Shown here: positions 33,201-45,456 of the stretch, one piece after another
Layout: every line of letters starts with the position of its first letter
Position numbering within the stretch: the stretch's first letter is position 1
Assembly: GCA_027574665.1 (NCBI GenBank)
Contig: CM050666.1
Location: forward strand, 8,494,001 to 8,558,000
DNA from: Rhynochetos jubatus
Taxonomy: Eukaryota; Chordata; Aves; Eurypygiformes; Rhynochetidae
DNA: 64,000 bases
Direction: 5' to 3'
Notes under the pieces: generated by a model
What the model was told of the DNA's origin: nothing
Seen by the model: the letters and a program-made list of their open reading frames with translations, nothing else
Databases searched by the model: none
Translations under genes and position numbers: made by a program

Positions 33201-36200
33201 TTGGTGAAATGGCTGGAGTCACCTGTACAAAAATAAAGAACGTGTTGGGTTTTGTTCCATCACATGGGCATTTTTATGTTCTTAGAAAAACTGGAGATTA
33301 TATAATAGTAAGGGGGTAGTGAATCCCCTAACTTAACAACTACTGGCATAATAATAGATCCCTAAGTCTGAGCCAGTCTCTTGAGATTTCTTTTCTAGCC
33401 ACTGGAATGACTTAGGTATTTTATACTGAAGGGCAGGTAAGCTGGGGCAGCAGATTCCCACAATTTGTGTTCGCTTCGCTCTTTGAAAGTGTCTTTTGAA
33501 ATCTCTGTAAGCTGAAACAAAGGTGCTGCCATTCAAATGCTGATAATTTGCTTATGGTTTGCAAGAGGGGAAAACTGCTGAACTGCATTATCAAGTTATG
33601 ATTTGGTCTTATGAAACCTGCCAAAGGGAGGAAGATTAGATGCATAAGAAAATAACCCAGAGCTTCAGAAAGACTCGTCAGTAGTTTGACAGGTTTGGGC
33701 ATGAAATTTTAATATGTTTTCTTTTAAACTCTGTCTTCTCAAAAACAGATTTAGTGATACATGTTATTCGTTCCTTTCTATAATGTTACCCTCCAGTTTT
33801 CTGTTTATTCCCCTGCTGAATTTTTCATTTTGCCTACTATTTTCCACTTCAAATTTTAGTTTTCAAAGAGAAGGCTCACTTTATCATGTGTTTCTAATGC
33901 ACATGGAGGTTGCAGTGCTAACCTGTGTATTTGGAACCTCAGTACAAGCATTAAATAATAAGAGCGACTGCCTTGTAGTAAGTGGTTATGGGAAACCTGA
34001 CTATGTGCAGGTTCAGTTTTATTGCATATTTAATGAATCTCATGAATCCACATTAAAGCTAAAATTACAGTTGCATTTTCTAAAGCTGTCATAACATGAC
34101 TGTCTCTTAGGTAGTGGTAGTTTTAAATTGGTTGAATTACACACTTTATTTTCATATCAAATATTTTCCAGCTAAGAATATGAAAGCAATTACCTATTTT
34201 GGTGCAATTATTTTTTTCCCTCTGGGTGCATGACCATCACCAATGCATCTTGCCCTTGGCAGACTGCTTCTAAAGTCTACTGCTGTTACTAAATTTTCAT
34301 ATCTAAGAAGGCAGAAACTAAGAGGGACAACTTTGAAAAAGAAACTGTGTGGGTTAAAAGAAAGAAACAAAAATCATGCCAAGATATGTCTGGTTTGCTC
34401 ATTTAAAAAGTTCCCGTCTCTGGAAAGTGCTTTTCAGGATAATTGCCTCCTAAAGGAACTCTGCTAAAAACAACCCACACTGCCAGTTTATGAAGGCGCT
34501 GGGGTGTTATACGGCAATAATAATAAACCCCCCCCCAGTAGTTAAAAAACATTCCTTGATACAGCAGTAACAAGTGAACTTGTCTAGGAATGGAAAAAAG
34601 CAGCGTGTGCTGCATCGATTATTGCTACCTGTGAGCAAGTCTAAGGATCTGTGGAGGCTGGTGGGCTCTGCTCTTACATACAGTAGCATGCACATGGGCC
34701 TCAGAAGTGCAAAGATCTAACTGAGGCACTGTAAGAAATGGGTCACTCTAAGCACTTGATCATAGCAATGGCCAAGCTGAACTGCTTCTTTAAGTTTTAG
34801 ATCTAAGACTATCCCCAAATCACACACAACTGAGCTTCAATTTATAGCTTTTTCATCTCCTTGAAAAACACGTTACACAGAATGTGTAAACAGTGCTAAC
34901 AGCCACTCACCAGTCTAGATCTGAGGAGACATGAAGTGAAATGAAGGCCAGTATTTTGCCTTCAGAGGGGATTCTTGGGTGAACCTGAAGTGGTAGGATT
35001 GCATAGTTGAAGATCCAAAATTTGTTTCCCAGGTGGCCCAGCAGAACTGTTAGTTCTTGCCCTTCTAGACAGGGTAAAGGGCTGTCAGCCTGCTCGTGGT
35101 TTTGCATAAGGAAAGGATAGAAGAGGTGGCTACGGCTACCTGTGCAGTTCAGAAGCATATCCCAGTTTGAATGTTTTGTCAAGCTATCTGCATCTTGGTA
35201 TCAGGATGTCACGCTGCAGTACCTGCCTGGGTTGCAGCAGCCTAAATCCGATCTATGCCTTTGAAAAGGTAGGGCATGTACATCTCAAACAAGGTGTCTT
35301 TCTCTGCACAAATTGCACTCTTTTGAAAGAAGAAAATCTTTAAGAGGATACTGCTGTCCAGATAAGGATGAAGGTGAAGTATTTGTTCCAGATCAGCTGA
35401 AGTTACTAAGAATCAGCAGGTCTCATCCAAGTTGAGTGCTTTGCTCTGCTCTGGCTAACAGAGACACATTAAGAAATAGCATTTCACAGGCTGCAGACAA
35501 AGAGAAGCTGTACTTCTTTAATACATGGGCTTTTTAGCATGTATTTTGGTGTATAAAGCCTGTAGCAGTATGGGAAAACAAGGCGATGGAAATCTGGTTT
35601 GCTGACATACCCTTCCATGCCTGGGAAGCAGTGTGACATTGGAGGAGCAGGATTTTACTGTGAAGCAGATCCTTTTTGTTAAGGTATAAAAAGAAGTCTC
35701 AGCATCCCTGCAGGACAGGGAGTGAAGCTGAATTAGCCTACAGATGCTATCTCTCCCTGTTTTGAGAAATCTTACCAAATGGTCTCATATCTATACTAAG
35801 CAATAACAGAGGAAAGCTGTTCCTCAAAAAATACACCACCTAGTTAATCCTGCAGCTATCATCCACTCTTGCTGTCCAACAGGTCTTCGAAGGGCAGCCC
35901 CAAACATGCTGGCAGAATGTCATAGTGCCGAAGCAACAGCACGTGGCAAGTTTGTACTCAGAGGATGCCAAAGCATCCGTTGTAACCAGAGGATTACGTT
36001 TGGCAGGAGTCTAAAATAATTCTGAATGCCAACAGTCTTCAGTTCTAGAGGGACCTGAATGCAGTTGGACTGCCACCAAGTGAATCACTGGTAGGCAGGT
36101 CGCACATGGTTTCCCATGTCCGGAGGCGGGAAGGTTAGATACCTGCTGGTGTCAGTAAATGGTTTCTGGGCTCCATCCATTCACTGCAGTTCAGAATAAT

Positions 36201-38099
36201 CATCTCTCAACTATGTCAGTAATCCAAATCTATCAACAATCACTATACAGTCAACTAAGCCATGAAAGCCAAGTGAAGACAAGCCAAGAGAAGACAGAAA
36301 GGTAGTTTTCTGTTAAACTAATGATTTTCATAGCCCAATCCAAGCTCTCAGTGGACAGATAATGTGGAACATCTTCATCCGTAAGAATTAGAAAGAGCAG
36401 GAGTCCCATCAGGAAGGTGCAGGACAATTGGGCTGATCAGTAGAACTGCTAGTGTGTAGAAGGAAAGAAGAAAAATTGGCATCCAGACCTTTGTGATCCT
36501 GTTAAGTAAAAAGCAGGTTCTTGTTAGCTAGGAAACAAAATTCAGAATGTCCAAGAAGCAAGATTTTCCTGTGCTAATGGTGCTATCGAGCCCTGAAAGA
36601 AAACGTCTCAGGTCAGACTTCGCAAGGAAAGCATTAACGCTGGTGACTACTTAAAAGCAAAAGAAATGGACTTTTAACTGCTCCCAACAAATCATACTTG
36701 CTGTGTAACTAAGATCAGTGGATGGGTGAACCAACATCGGCTGTACTGTAGGTTGAGCATATCTCCATGGAAACTCAGTCATCTTCTGAACTCAAAAACG
36801 TGTTCTGCGTGGTGATTCAAAATTTAAAGCGGTGGGATAGATTTCTCCCAGGTGTAATGTGTATGTGCCAAGTCCCATTACAGAATGGAGGTCTGATCAC
36901 CCATAAAATTTAGGATTTTCCTGGGACAATCTGGGGGGAAATAAACAATAAAGGGAAGCAAGAACAGGGAGGAAGAGATGGGGGGGAATATTTGGCTAAT
37001 TATATAGCCACTTTATGTCTGGTCTTGGGCAACTTAGGCCAAATTTTTGAGGATGATGCAGCTCCTGTTGGAGCAATGATTTTGCTGAACTCCAGGTAGG
37101 TGGAACATTAATACAAATGCAAGTGGAAGCTGTTCACTTTTAACAGGTTTGAAGAGAAAAAGACTTAATAGATTTAGAGACTAGGAAGAGTTGAGCGTCA
37201 TGTTCTTTAAAAATAACAGTTTAAAAACCAGTGCAACTCAATCCAGCCTGCTGAGATTAAGAAATTAGTTCTGAATTCTTTAGACCTGTGTTCAAATGCC
37301 TAATTAGACTTAAAGAACAAATGAATCCTAATACCAACTGGAGCACATTCCAACCTGTGCTCTCGTCCCAGTCTGCGACTGTCAACCTCCACTTGTGAGA
37401 AGCAGAGGTGGAAAAGTGGAGGTGTTATAAGCTACATCATCAGAAATTACATGTATTTTGAGTTGTACAAGAGGAGCTTCGCACGCAGAAAATCCTCAGG
37501 CAAATCACAACCCTTAGTTTAGCACCCTCTCAAAGGCTAAATCAATTCCTTACCCTTTCTTTATCAGATCTTCTGTGCTGTGACTCCTGCATAGAAGTAA
37601 ACGCACCTTCCTGTATACAAGCGTGTCTGAAATCCATCAGAGTAAATGGCTTTTATGGGATTTATTGCTTGAGCTGTATAGGGTGACACGCGTCCCATCT
37701 GCTGAGCTTTATGTTCAGATGCCCTGAACTCTCAAACAGAAACACACAGCACCCATGCTGCACACACAGAGGCACCTGCAGCTATGACACTGAATTTCAG
37801 GGGGAGAATAGACACAATCCCATCAGATCATTTGAGCTGGCCCATCAGAGAAGTACAATGTGCCGTTTTGTTACATCTATTCAATTTCATGAGCCTGAGC
37901 TCCCCTCTGATTCATCTTTAAGTTTTTATAACCAGTGAGAAAACATCCCTACTTTATAAAAGGAAACGTATCTTTTGTTCTCGAAAGTATCAGATTGATG
38001 GTTCATGTCAAAGGTTTTATATGCAGGAAAAAGGCCTCTATTTTCCGTAAACCGTTCCACCCGGGTCCCTCTGCTGCGGGCTCTGAAGGGAAGGAGGCA

Positions 38100-38165
38100 G
38101 GTTGAGTCCTGCTGAAACCTCAAGCTCAGCTTCTCTGCAGAGCACGCAAGAACAGCAGATGCTGG
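38100..38165 (+). promoter_or_regulatory. Candidate COMT 5' noncoding exon
   Basis: A donor-like ATGCTG|GTAAAG lies at 38165/38166, about 550 bp before the COMT coding exon, after a stretch slightly richer in GC. If used, it would place an extra in-frame ATG CTG directly before the COMT ATG CTG. Support is one donor motif and position only. Confidence 0.2.
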
Positions 38166-38714
38166 TAAAGAGGTCTGCGCCCGAGGTAGTAACTCACGAC
38201 CTGCGGGCTGATTTGAAACAGAATGTTATCTAACAGGGCCTGGTTGCTGCTGATACCCTGCTCAGAATTAAAGGGTGAGATGTTCTGTATTTTCTTACCA
38301 AGGCCAGCTTAGAAGTTTCCTGGTGCTCAGAAATTAGGAGAGTGGGGTCACATGCTGGCCCTAATATAAGGTTTTAAATCCTTTGAAAAACAGTTGGATG
38401 CTGAGAGGCTCCTTGTGCAGTGGCATGCTTGGAGCCAGGACTGAGCAGCTGTGTGGGGGAAGGGACCAGAGCATTAAATAAAGCTACTTGTTGACTGCCT
38501 GTAAAACTGGCTTCTAAAGGGAGTGCCTCAGAACACCATCCATTACCAAGTGACAGAGAGTAATTTTCAGCTACTCTGGAGACTATAATAATTAAACTCC
38601 TCTGTCTTCCTGTTCAGTATAGTTGGTTGTGGGTTATACAGTTTAATATTTACAAAAAGGATAGTTCCCTGCCGTGCCACCTTAACCCTGGGCTGTTTTT
38701 CTCTTTCCTTCCAG

Positions 38715-38997
38715 ATGCTGGAGAGCTCTTCAGTCCTTTTGTTCATTGTCTTCGCCCTGCTTTTCATTTTGCTGCTTTTTGTGGTGCTCATCAGGAAAAA
38801 CGCCACTGCTGCCCTTATCTGGAATGAAATAATCCGGGAGAAAATAACCAATTTCATCATGAATCAGAGCAAAGAACAGAGGATTTTGAATTTCGTGCTG
38901 CAGAATGCAGTCCGAGGAGACCCCTGTAGTGTGGTGGACAGTATAGATAAGTACTGCTCCCAGAAAGAGTGGGCCATGAATGTGGGCAATGAGAAAG
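38715..38997 (+). CDS. COMT: COMT coding exon 1 (membrane anchor, SAM-domain start)
   Basis: A strong pyrimidine tract and CTTCCAG acceptor end exactly at 38714, so the ATG is the first codon of the exon. The exon encodes residues 1-94 and one base more, ending AAAG|GTAATT. Residues 6-26 are almost all Leu, Val, Ile and Phe, followed by Arg-Lys, which fits a signal anchor of membrane-bound COMT. The stretch [15 protein letters not shown] and the later QKEWAMNVG are family signatures. Met49 (ATG at 38859-38861) precedes SKEQRIL, near where soluble mammalian COMT begins. Confidence 0.96.
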
Positions 38998-41900
38998 GTA
39001 ATTGCAGCAGGGATCAGCACTTGAAAGATCCTTCAAGACTAGCACAGTACAGGACATCATATTGTATTCACATGGTAACTTCCATCAGCTGGAAAAACCC
39101 AACCAAATAGCCTTGTGGTCAGCAGAGTAGTTCTGTGAACAGTAACGCATGCTTGTGCAGATGTCTTTGATGAGGAGTATCCAGTGAGTAATCCAGGAAG
39201 TCATAGGACCAAATCTGGGTTTGTATGTCATGTACGTTGCAAGTTTGTAAGCAGTGGTGACAATTTGTGGGAAAAATCTAGGGTTACGTTATACCTCAGT
39301 TCCTATACAAGGTAGCCTTAAGCATAATTCATTATGTTTAGTATTTTCAGATGCTTAAGTGAAAGTAAATAGTAAATTAAAGCATTTTAAACTATATTAA
39401 TTTTTTGTATGCAAGCATAAGTTGCATAAGTTACAAGCTACTGTTGAAGGGGGAAATCCCACTGATGTAATACAGAAAAGCAGCTACCAGACATTGGTGC
39501 TACATAGCAAGTAAATCATCTTGTTCATGCCTCCTAAAGGAAAATACGTGGACAAAACATTTTTTTTTAGCTGCAGGAAAGTGATACTCTTTAAAAACAA
39601 CACAACTGTAACGGCAAAACATTAACATGTTCCCCTATGAACTAGACACAAAAGTACCTCTTGCTGGGAAATTGCAGGGGAAATTTGCTTAGTGTGGGAT
39701 TAACATAGCTAATGAAATACAACTGGAAGCATTGTAATAAAAATGATTCTTTGCCAGGGGTACATTTTGTGAAACGAGCTCCTCTGCATGCCAGGCTGGG
39801 GTGCTTAGGGCAACAGAACAGTAGGTGGTGGCTGAGTAGGAATTCTTAATGCCTAAACTTTGATCATTTGGGATTATATTCTTAAAAATTTCACTCTAGT
39901 TTTTCTTTGACAAGTTGACCTTGCCTCAGATAAGATCCATCAAAGCTAACACTTCTTTAGTTCTGAAGATTTTGAGAGTGACCACATGATCTCAAGATGC
40001 AAGTGTCACCATCACACTATTCATAAAAAACTGACACTCATGTTTTACATCCCACAAATTCATCTAGTGAATACAAATATTTTGCAACTTTATAAGTGTA
40101 CTTTTTTCCTTTAAAAACAAGTATTTTGCACTCAAAATTTAGGAGTCACATATTTTATAAATATGGCCAGCTTCTGCAATAAGTTCTTGGAAAAAAACCA
40201 CTGCATTTTTCCCTTGTAGCACTATAAATATTTAATTCAGGCACTTCCTAGCTCAGAAATATTTATATTGTGAAACAAAGTAAGGTTTCTTTTTTAGTTG
40301 AAAGTTTGCGTTTTGAAACTTGGAACATCCATGATCAACTTGATCACAGATAAGCCAATTATTTGACACCAACCCTTAATTTTTGAATGTCCTGAGCAAC
40401 TGAGTACATGGGCTTTGAAAGTTCCTTGTCGCCAACTTGCTCCTCTATATGTGAACCAGTCTGATTTTGTCAAAAGTTAACCTATTTCCATTTTATTCAG
40501 GTTTAATTCTAGACAAGACAGTGGAAGAAGTCAATCCATCAGTTGCACTGGAGCTGGGAACATACTGTGGCTACTCAGCAGTTAGGATCGCTCGGCTGCT
40601 GAAGGCAGGAGCTCGTCTTCTCACTGTGGAGTTCAACCCAGAATTTGCTGCTATAGCTAAACAGATGATTGAGTTTGCTGGAGTACAAGATAAGGTAAAC
40701 ACCATTTGTCTCTGGTTGCTGTGAGGAAGCAATACATGGACAGTGGGACTTTATCCATGGAAACAACATTAATAGTTTTAAATTTGGTTTTTACTTGTCA
40801 AGCAAGTACGACACCCTGTTAGGGAACATGCAGCGTTTAACCATGAGGCTTGATAGCAGGGAAAAGCTACCAGTGTCCATGCAGAGGACCATGGTCATCT
40901 GCTTTCTTGTTTATACAGTGCAAGTGAGCTCAATTTTTTAGTATCAGTCAGGGGTCCAAGTACGATGCTGATGCAGATCCAGCTGAGAGTCGGTAAGAGT
41001 TTGAGGCTTGTCAAGTTGATGTGTGTGTAACCAAAACCATCAGGGTTATTCTCCAAAGTTCTTCGCTATGTAAGTTAGGATGAAGATTTGGAGGGTCAAG
41101 ACCAGAAACAATCATATACCTCCACATCTCCTTAAAATTTTGAAAGCATTTAGACTTTATCTTCCAGTTTGGCCTCTTCACTATTCACTGGTTAGCACAG
41201 CAGACAGGCCATTTGCGGGAAACTGTTTTCAAAACCCACGGTGACTGCAGAGTCAGTTATTTCAATTATAGTCATAGGACATCAGCACACACAGTCCTTT
41301 TCATAAAATTAGTAACCACTATTGCAGATCTGGTTAGATTTACACCATTATTGAACGCAAGACTGCCCCACAGATTCCTCCTCCTAATAATTAGAAGCCT
41401 TTCTATTACTTTCATCTGACATTTATTCATAGACACTTTGGTTGTGTGTGGTTTTTTTCCTTACACCCACAGTCGTTATTAATTTAACTACCTCTGTGCC
41501 TAGTTACAGTCCCTGACCTCTCACAGTAGTACAGTTCAGGGCTTCACTATGTTGCCTCCCAAAAGCTAGACTAGAATATTGTTTTTTCTATATAAAAGTT
41601 GAATTCAGTGTCAAGACTAAGTACAACAGAACCATAGTCTAATTTGTTACAAAAGCTCAGAAAAAGCAGTTGCATTTTGTGTAATGGACTTCAGATGAGA
41701 TGGATTTACCCAAATCTAGTTGGACACAATATACCTACCTAAATTTTGTGCAATCTGAGATGTCTTAACTCTCTACAGTTGGCTGAGATGCAGGTATTTC
41801 CCGTCTGTAATCCCTCTCAGCCCAAGGCAGACATGTAGAGCAGGTCAGGGAGAAGTGCTTGGCTAACTAGTCAACTCACTTCAATGTAGATGATAAAACT

Positions 41901-44900
41901 AGAGGAAATAAATCCCACCATGAGATCATCTAATGTGTTTCTTAACTTCTTGAAGAGAACCTGAAAGTACTAGTGACATCTAAAATTGCATTTTCCCCAT
42001 CTGATTTAACCTCCTGATCAGCTACGAGTCATAAACCAGACAGATTTCCTTGCCATCTTTTTCCTCCACAGTATATGGTGCTTGCTTATCAAATCAATGT
42101 GCAGCAGCTTCTTTCAGTTCAGCAGTACTAATGCCAATAAACCTGTGAGGAAGATGTAATAGCCTCTGTCCTGCCTCCTCCCTCTACTGGCCATATAAAT
42201 TTTACACACTGTAGCCTCATTCTAAATTAATGTGTTCTCTGTATTTTTTGCTTCCTTTGGACAAGATTCAACTGAGATGTAACTAAAAAAGTAATTAAAA
42301 CTACTGTTTTCAATAGGAGACTCCCATGTTTCCAGTAAAGAATCACATTATCCAACAGAAACTACAGATCACATTTTTCTGCTATTATTTAAAAAAACAC
42401 AACCACAACCCCAAAACAAAATTATCCAAATCCATATTTTGGAAGATAACTGAGTTAACAAAAAGTAAACTTAATCTAACCCTATGAAATAATTCAGCTG
42501 ATGCAATATTGAGCTATAAACAGCATTGCTGATATTTGGCCACAACTTAAAATGAGCTGGAGGCATGTGCTTTTTTCTTAATGGTTCACATTTCATCAGA
42601 TGGATTTGCATTTCAGGTAAAAATCCTAGAAGGCCCTTCAGAGGAAGTTATCCCCCAGCTGAAGAAAAAGTATGAAGTGGACACTCTGGATTTTGTCTTC
42701 CTGGACCACTGGAAAGACAGATACACACCAGACACCATCCTGCTTCAGGTCAGTTTGCACAATTCCAGTCTTAAAAGCAAATACCTTGATGTCTGAGAGG
42801 CCTATATTCTTTATGAAGGACCTCATCCTCTGTAAAATAGCAACCTTACAAGAAAAGAGGATTTGGGGGACAGGATCCCAGCTTTTTGCTAGGGACAACT
42901 GCTGACAACTACGTAGCTCAGCACTTGGCAACTAGTGTTGAACCATTTTGTTTCCTGGGCCTGCAGTAGCTGGAGGAGTGCATGATCTGGGTGTTACGCT
43001 CCCTAGGAGTGTCTGCACGGTCACTGACCAGAACACTTGACCCAAAACCATTCTGACTGGGGAAGCAGGTGAGACTTAGGACCTGCATATCCCAGCTCCA
43101 ACTCCGATTCCCTCAGTACCTCTTTTTTGCACAGCTGGGTATCATCTTTCTGATAGTCTTTACCTAATTAACCAGCTCCAAAGCAACCTTCAGAGGAGTG
43201 CAGACTGCCCCAGTCAGGCACTTGCTAGAGAAGTGCTGTCCAACTCCATCTCCAGCCCTGCACGTGGAAAAATTATGCTCACTTCTTCCCAACCTGCCTT
43301 AGCATCACTAAACACGTTGGCTGTAACAGCAGAAGGCAGTGATAGGGGAGGGAACTGCCAGAGGACTTCTAACAGGAAGGTATTTTCAAGTTAAATAACT
43401 GAGACTGACAACGTGTGTATCTATCAACACAGGATATACAGATACTCTCCTAGCTTGGCAGCTACAGGCTGATAAAATTTTCTGCAACAGCCTAACTATT
43501 TGTATGCAAGTGTCATCTTTCAATTATTTTCTTCACAAATAAATCCACTTTTTTTTGAGGATGCCTCTTATATTGAGAGCCTGCCAACTACCTCCTGACC
43601 CCTGCTTGAGGACTACAACATTATTTTCTCATCCAGGCTCCCCTGTTTTTTAATTTCAGCCCTGTCCTCCAGATAGCTGTTTGAAAAGGAAATTTGTTTG
43701 GGGTTATGAACAGCCGGTATTGAATTTACACAGCAGTAGCTGAAGAAAATGTTCCCTCCCTACAGTTATTTTGCACCCAGAGACTGTTTTCTTTTAAACT
43801 GGCTGCGTAAGGATGACTGAGCTCTTTCCCCTGCGCATCCTTATCAGAGCTTAACTTTCACAGCACAGCCAAAACAAACAGGTAGTTCAGTTCCATCATA
43901 GTGGTCAGTCAGCAACTGTGATACTAAGTTGTTTCGCTTAAAAAAAAATTACGCAATTAAGAGAAAAATAAAGAGAAGATCCCTACATTTTCTCAGATGT
44001 TACAAACCTTCCAACATGCCATTTTGGCATGTACTGCAAAATGAACAGCGAGTATGAAAGGTGAATATAAAGTATTCAGATGAAATATATATTGAAAGTG
44101 GCCCAGACAGCATTCCCTTTCATGCACTTCTAGAAAAACCTGACACGAAGAGCATCTGAAGTCCTGATGACCAGTGGAAAATACAGCATGTTGTCACTTG
44201 CAGGCTTCTAGAGTGGGCTTCCGCACAACAGAAACAGACCAGAGGGTATTTGCCATGTCTCTAAAATTGCTTCTACCATGCTGACTGGTGTTCAGTCACC
44301 AGAGGCAGAAGCACTAAGCTAAACAGCCTCTGCAGCACACACATCAACAGGACTTCTCTAATATACTGGCAAATATATTTCCAGTGTGTATATATTACTG
44401 GGAAATATATTTCCCAGTAAAACATCCACACCATGTTTTGGCTACAACTGCTGTCTGTAACCACAGTGTAACAACCAGCCTGATTAACTATGGGCTGTTT
44501 TAAAACAGCTGGTAAGCTCAGATAAGCCACTTCTACTAGACAAAAATATCAGTAAAAGTTAGGTTTTATGTTTACTGAGGATAAACAGTGAACTTGAAGC
44601 AAATACTGCACATTAATTATGCCTTATGGAAATTTGTCAGTGGTCTTCATTGTGCACAAACCCTGCTTCATGCCCAGCTCCTGAACAAAGGGGCAGAAAG
44701 TTGTACAAGATGAAAGGAAAACAAGCACAGAAAATCTCTTTTATTCATTTAGTAGTTTTGGAGTTTGACTGCCAACTACTTCCTGACCTCTGCTTTTTGA
44801 GTTTGACTGAGATTAGCCAAAGCAGACTGGTATGTGCCAGTCTCCTGCGTGACCTTAAGAGCTACTACAACATTTTAATGCCATATTAAAACAAGTTTTC

Positions 44901-45456
44901 AAACATCAGGCATGAGACCCCAAACAACCCATCTTACTGATCATGTAGACACAGTCGGAAACAATCTGGGCAGGAAACTGCACACCTCCACTGCGCTTGA
45001 TTTGCTATTTCAGAACCTGAATGACCCAACAGGTTATCAGCGTCTCTAATGTTCTACTGATGGTGTGAACAGAAAACATCAGCATATTGAACATGACCAC
45101 AAAGGATCGGAGAGATACTCACCTTCTCCCATACCTTTTCTTCCCTCCAAACCCATTGTACAACGGGGTTTTTGGATGCAGGCATTTGAGAATGACATGG
45201 TTAACACAAAAGCACGTTACATTCAAGCCAATGTCTGCTTTAACAGCCACCATGAAGCAATTTCTTTTCTTTTTAGGAATGCAACTTGCTGAGGAAGGGC
45301 TCAGTTCTTCTGGCTGACAATATCATCGTCCCAGGAGCTCCAGAATTCCTTAAATATATCCGCAACAACCCCCGTTTCCAATGCACTAACTACCCATCTC
45401 ATCTGGAATATATGAAAGTGGAGGATGCTATGGAAAAGGCTGTGTTTTTGGGATAA
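38715..45456 (+). CDS. COMT: COMT, catechol O-methyltransferase (complete, four coding exons)
   Basis: Joining 38715-38997, 40501-40694, 42617-42748 and 45277-45456 gives 789 bases, 262 residues plus stop, close to the 271 residues of human membrane COMT. The enzyme moves a methyl group from S-adenosylmethionine to catechols such as dopamine and catechol-oestrogens, using Mg2+. Residues 6-26 form a hydrophobic membrane anchor. Then come the SAM loop GTYCGYS (114-120), the ribose-contacting Glu138 in TVEFNP, the metal and catalytic sequence DHWK (Asp189, Lys192), Asp217-Asn218 in LLADN, and Glu247 in HLEY. Every key residue is present, so the gene looks functional. Met49 could start a soluble form. 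It lies between TXNRD2 and ARVCF as in mammals. Confidence 0.97.
38998..40500 (+). other. COMT: COMT intron after coding exon 1
   Basis: 1.5 kb, phase 1. I saw nothing beyond AT-rich intron. Confidence 0.9.
40501..40694 (+). CDS. COMT: COMT coding exon 2 (SAM-binding motif)
   Basis: This 194-bp exon has acceptor TTATTCAG and donor TAAG|GTAAAC. It encodes residues 95-159, including [18 protein letters not shown] and TVEFNPEF, the methyltransferase motifs that hold S-adenosylmethionine. Val156 in FAGVQDK aligns with the human Val158Met position. Confidence 0.97.
40695..42616 (+). other. COMT: COMT intron after coding exon 2
   Basis: 1.9 kb, phase 0. No exon or repeat family was recognised. 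Confidence 0.9.
42617..42748 (+). CDS. COMT: COMT coding exon 3 (DHWK catalytic motif)
   Basis: This 132-bp exon has acceptor CATTTCAG and donor CTTCAG|GTCAGT, phase 0 at both ends. It encodes residues 160-203, including [20 protein letters not shown]. Asp189 binds Mg2+ and Lys192 acts as the base that deprotonates the catechol hydroxyl. Confidence 0.97.
43575..44875. repeat. Two diverged copies of a local duplication
   Basis: CTGCCAACTACCTCCTGACC near 43581-43600 recurs as CTGCCAACTACTTCCTGACC near 44770-44789. Both are followed by C(C/T)CTGCTT and later by CTACAACATT. The second copy carries roughly 60 extra bases between these blocks. The repeat family was not recognised. Confidence 0.6.
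44364..44420. repeat. Two near-identical palindromes
   Basis: At 44395-44420 there is a perfect 26-bp palindrome whose half is TTACTGGGAAATA. A second copy at 44364-44385 differs by one substitution and one missing base, with a period of about 32 bp. Both are centred on AAATATATTT. Confidence 0.9.
45277..45456 (+). CDS. COMT: COMT coding exon 4 (C-terminus)
   Basis: This exon has acceptor TCTTTTTAG and runs to the TAA at 45454-45456. It encodes residues 204-262, beginning [20 protein letters not shown]. Asp217 and Asn218 complete the Mg2+ site and Glu247 in HLEY contacts the substrate. The protein ends VFLG, without the longer acidic tail of the human enzyme. Confidence 0.97.
   Translation, partial: ECNLLRKGSVLLADNIIVPGAPEFLKYIRNNPRFQCTNYPSHLEYMKVEDAMEKAVFLG

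Larger units (their letters stand above)
21091..38714 (+). other. Region between CpG island and COMT coding exons
   Basis: About 17.6 kb. By analogy with mammalian COMT it should contain the noncoding first exon or exons and their intron(s). I recognise no conserved protein-coding exon on either strand and no clear CR1 copy. Reading frames are short and look like chance. Weak candidate 5' exons are listed separately at 28469 and 38100. Confidence 0.6.
42749..45276 (+). other. COMT: COMT intron after coding exon 3
   Basis: 2.5 kb, phase 0. It contains the palindromic pair at 44364-44420 and a diverged local duplication (43575 and 44765 copies), listed separately. Confidence 0.9.
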
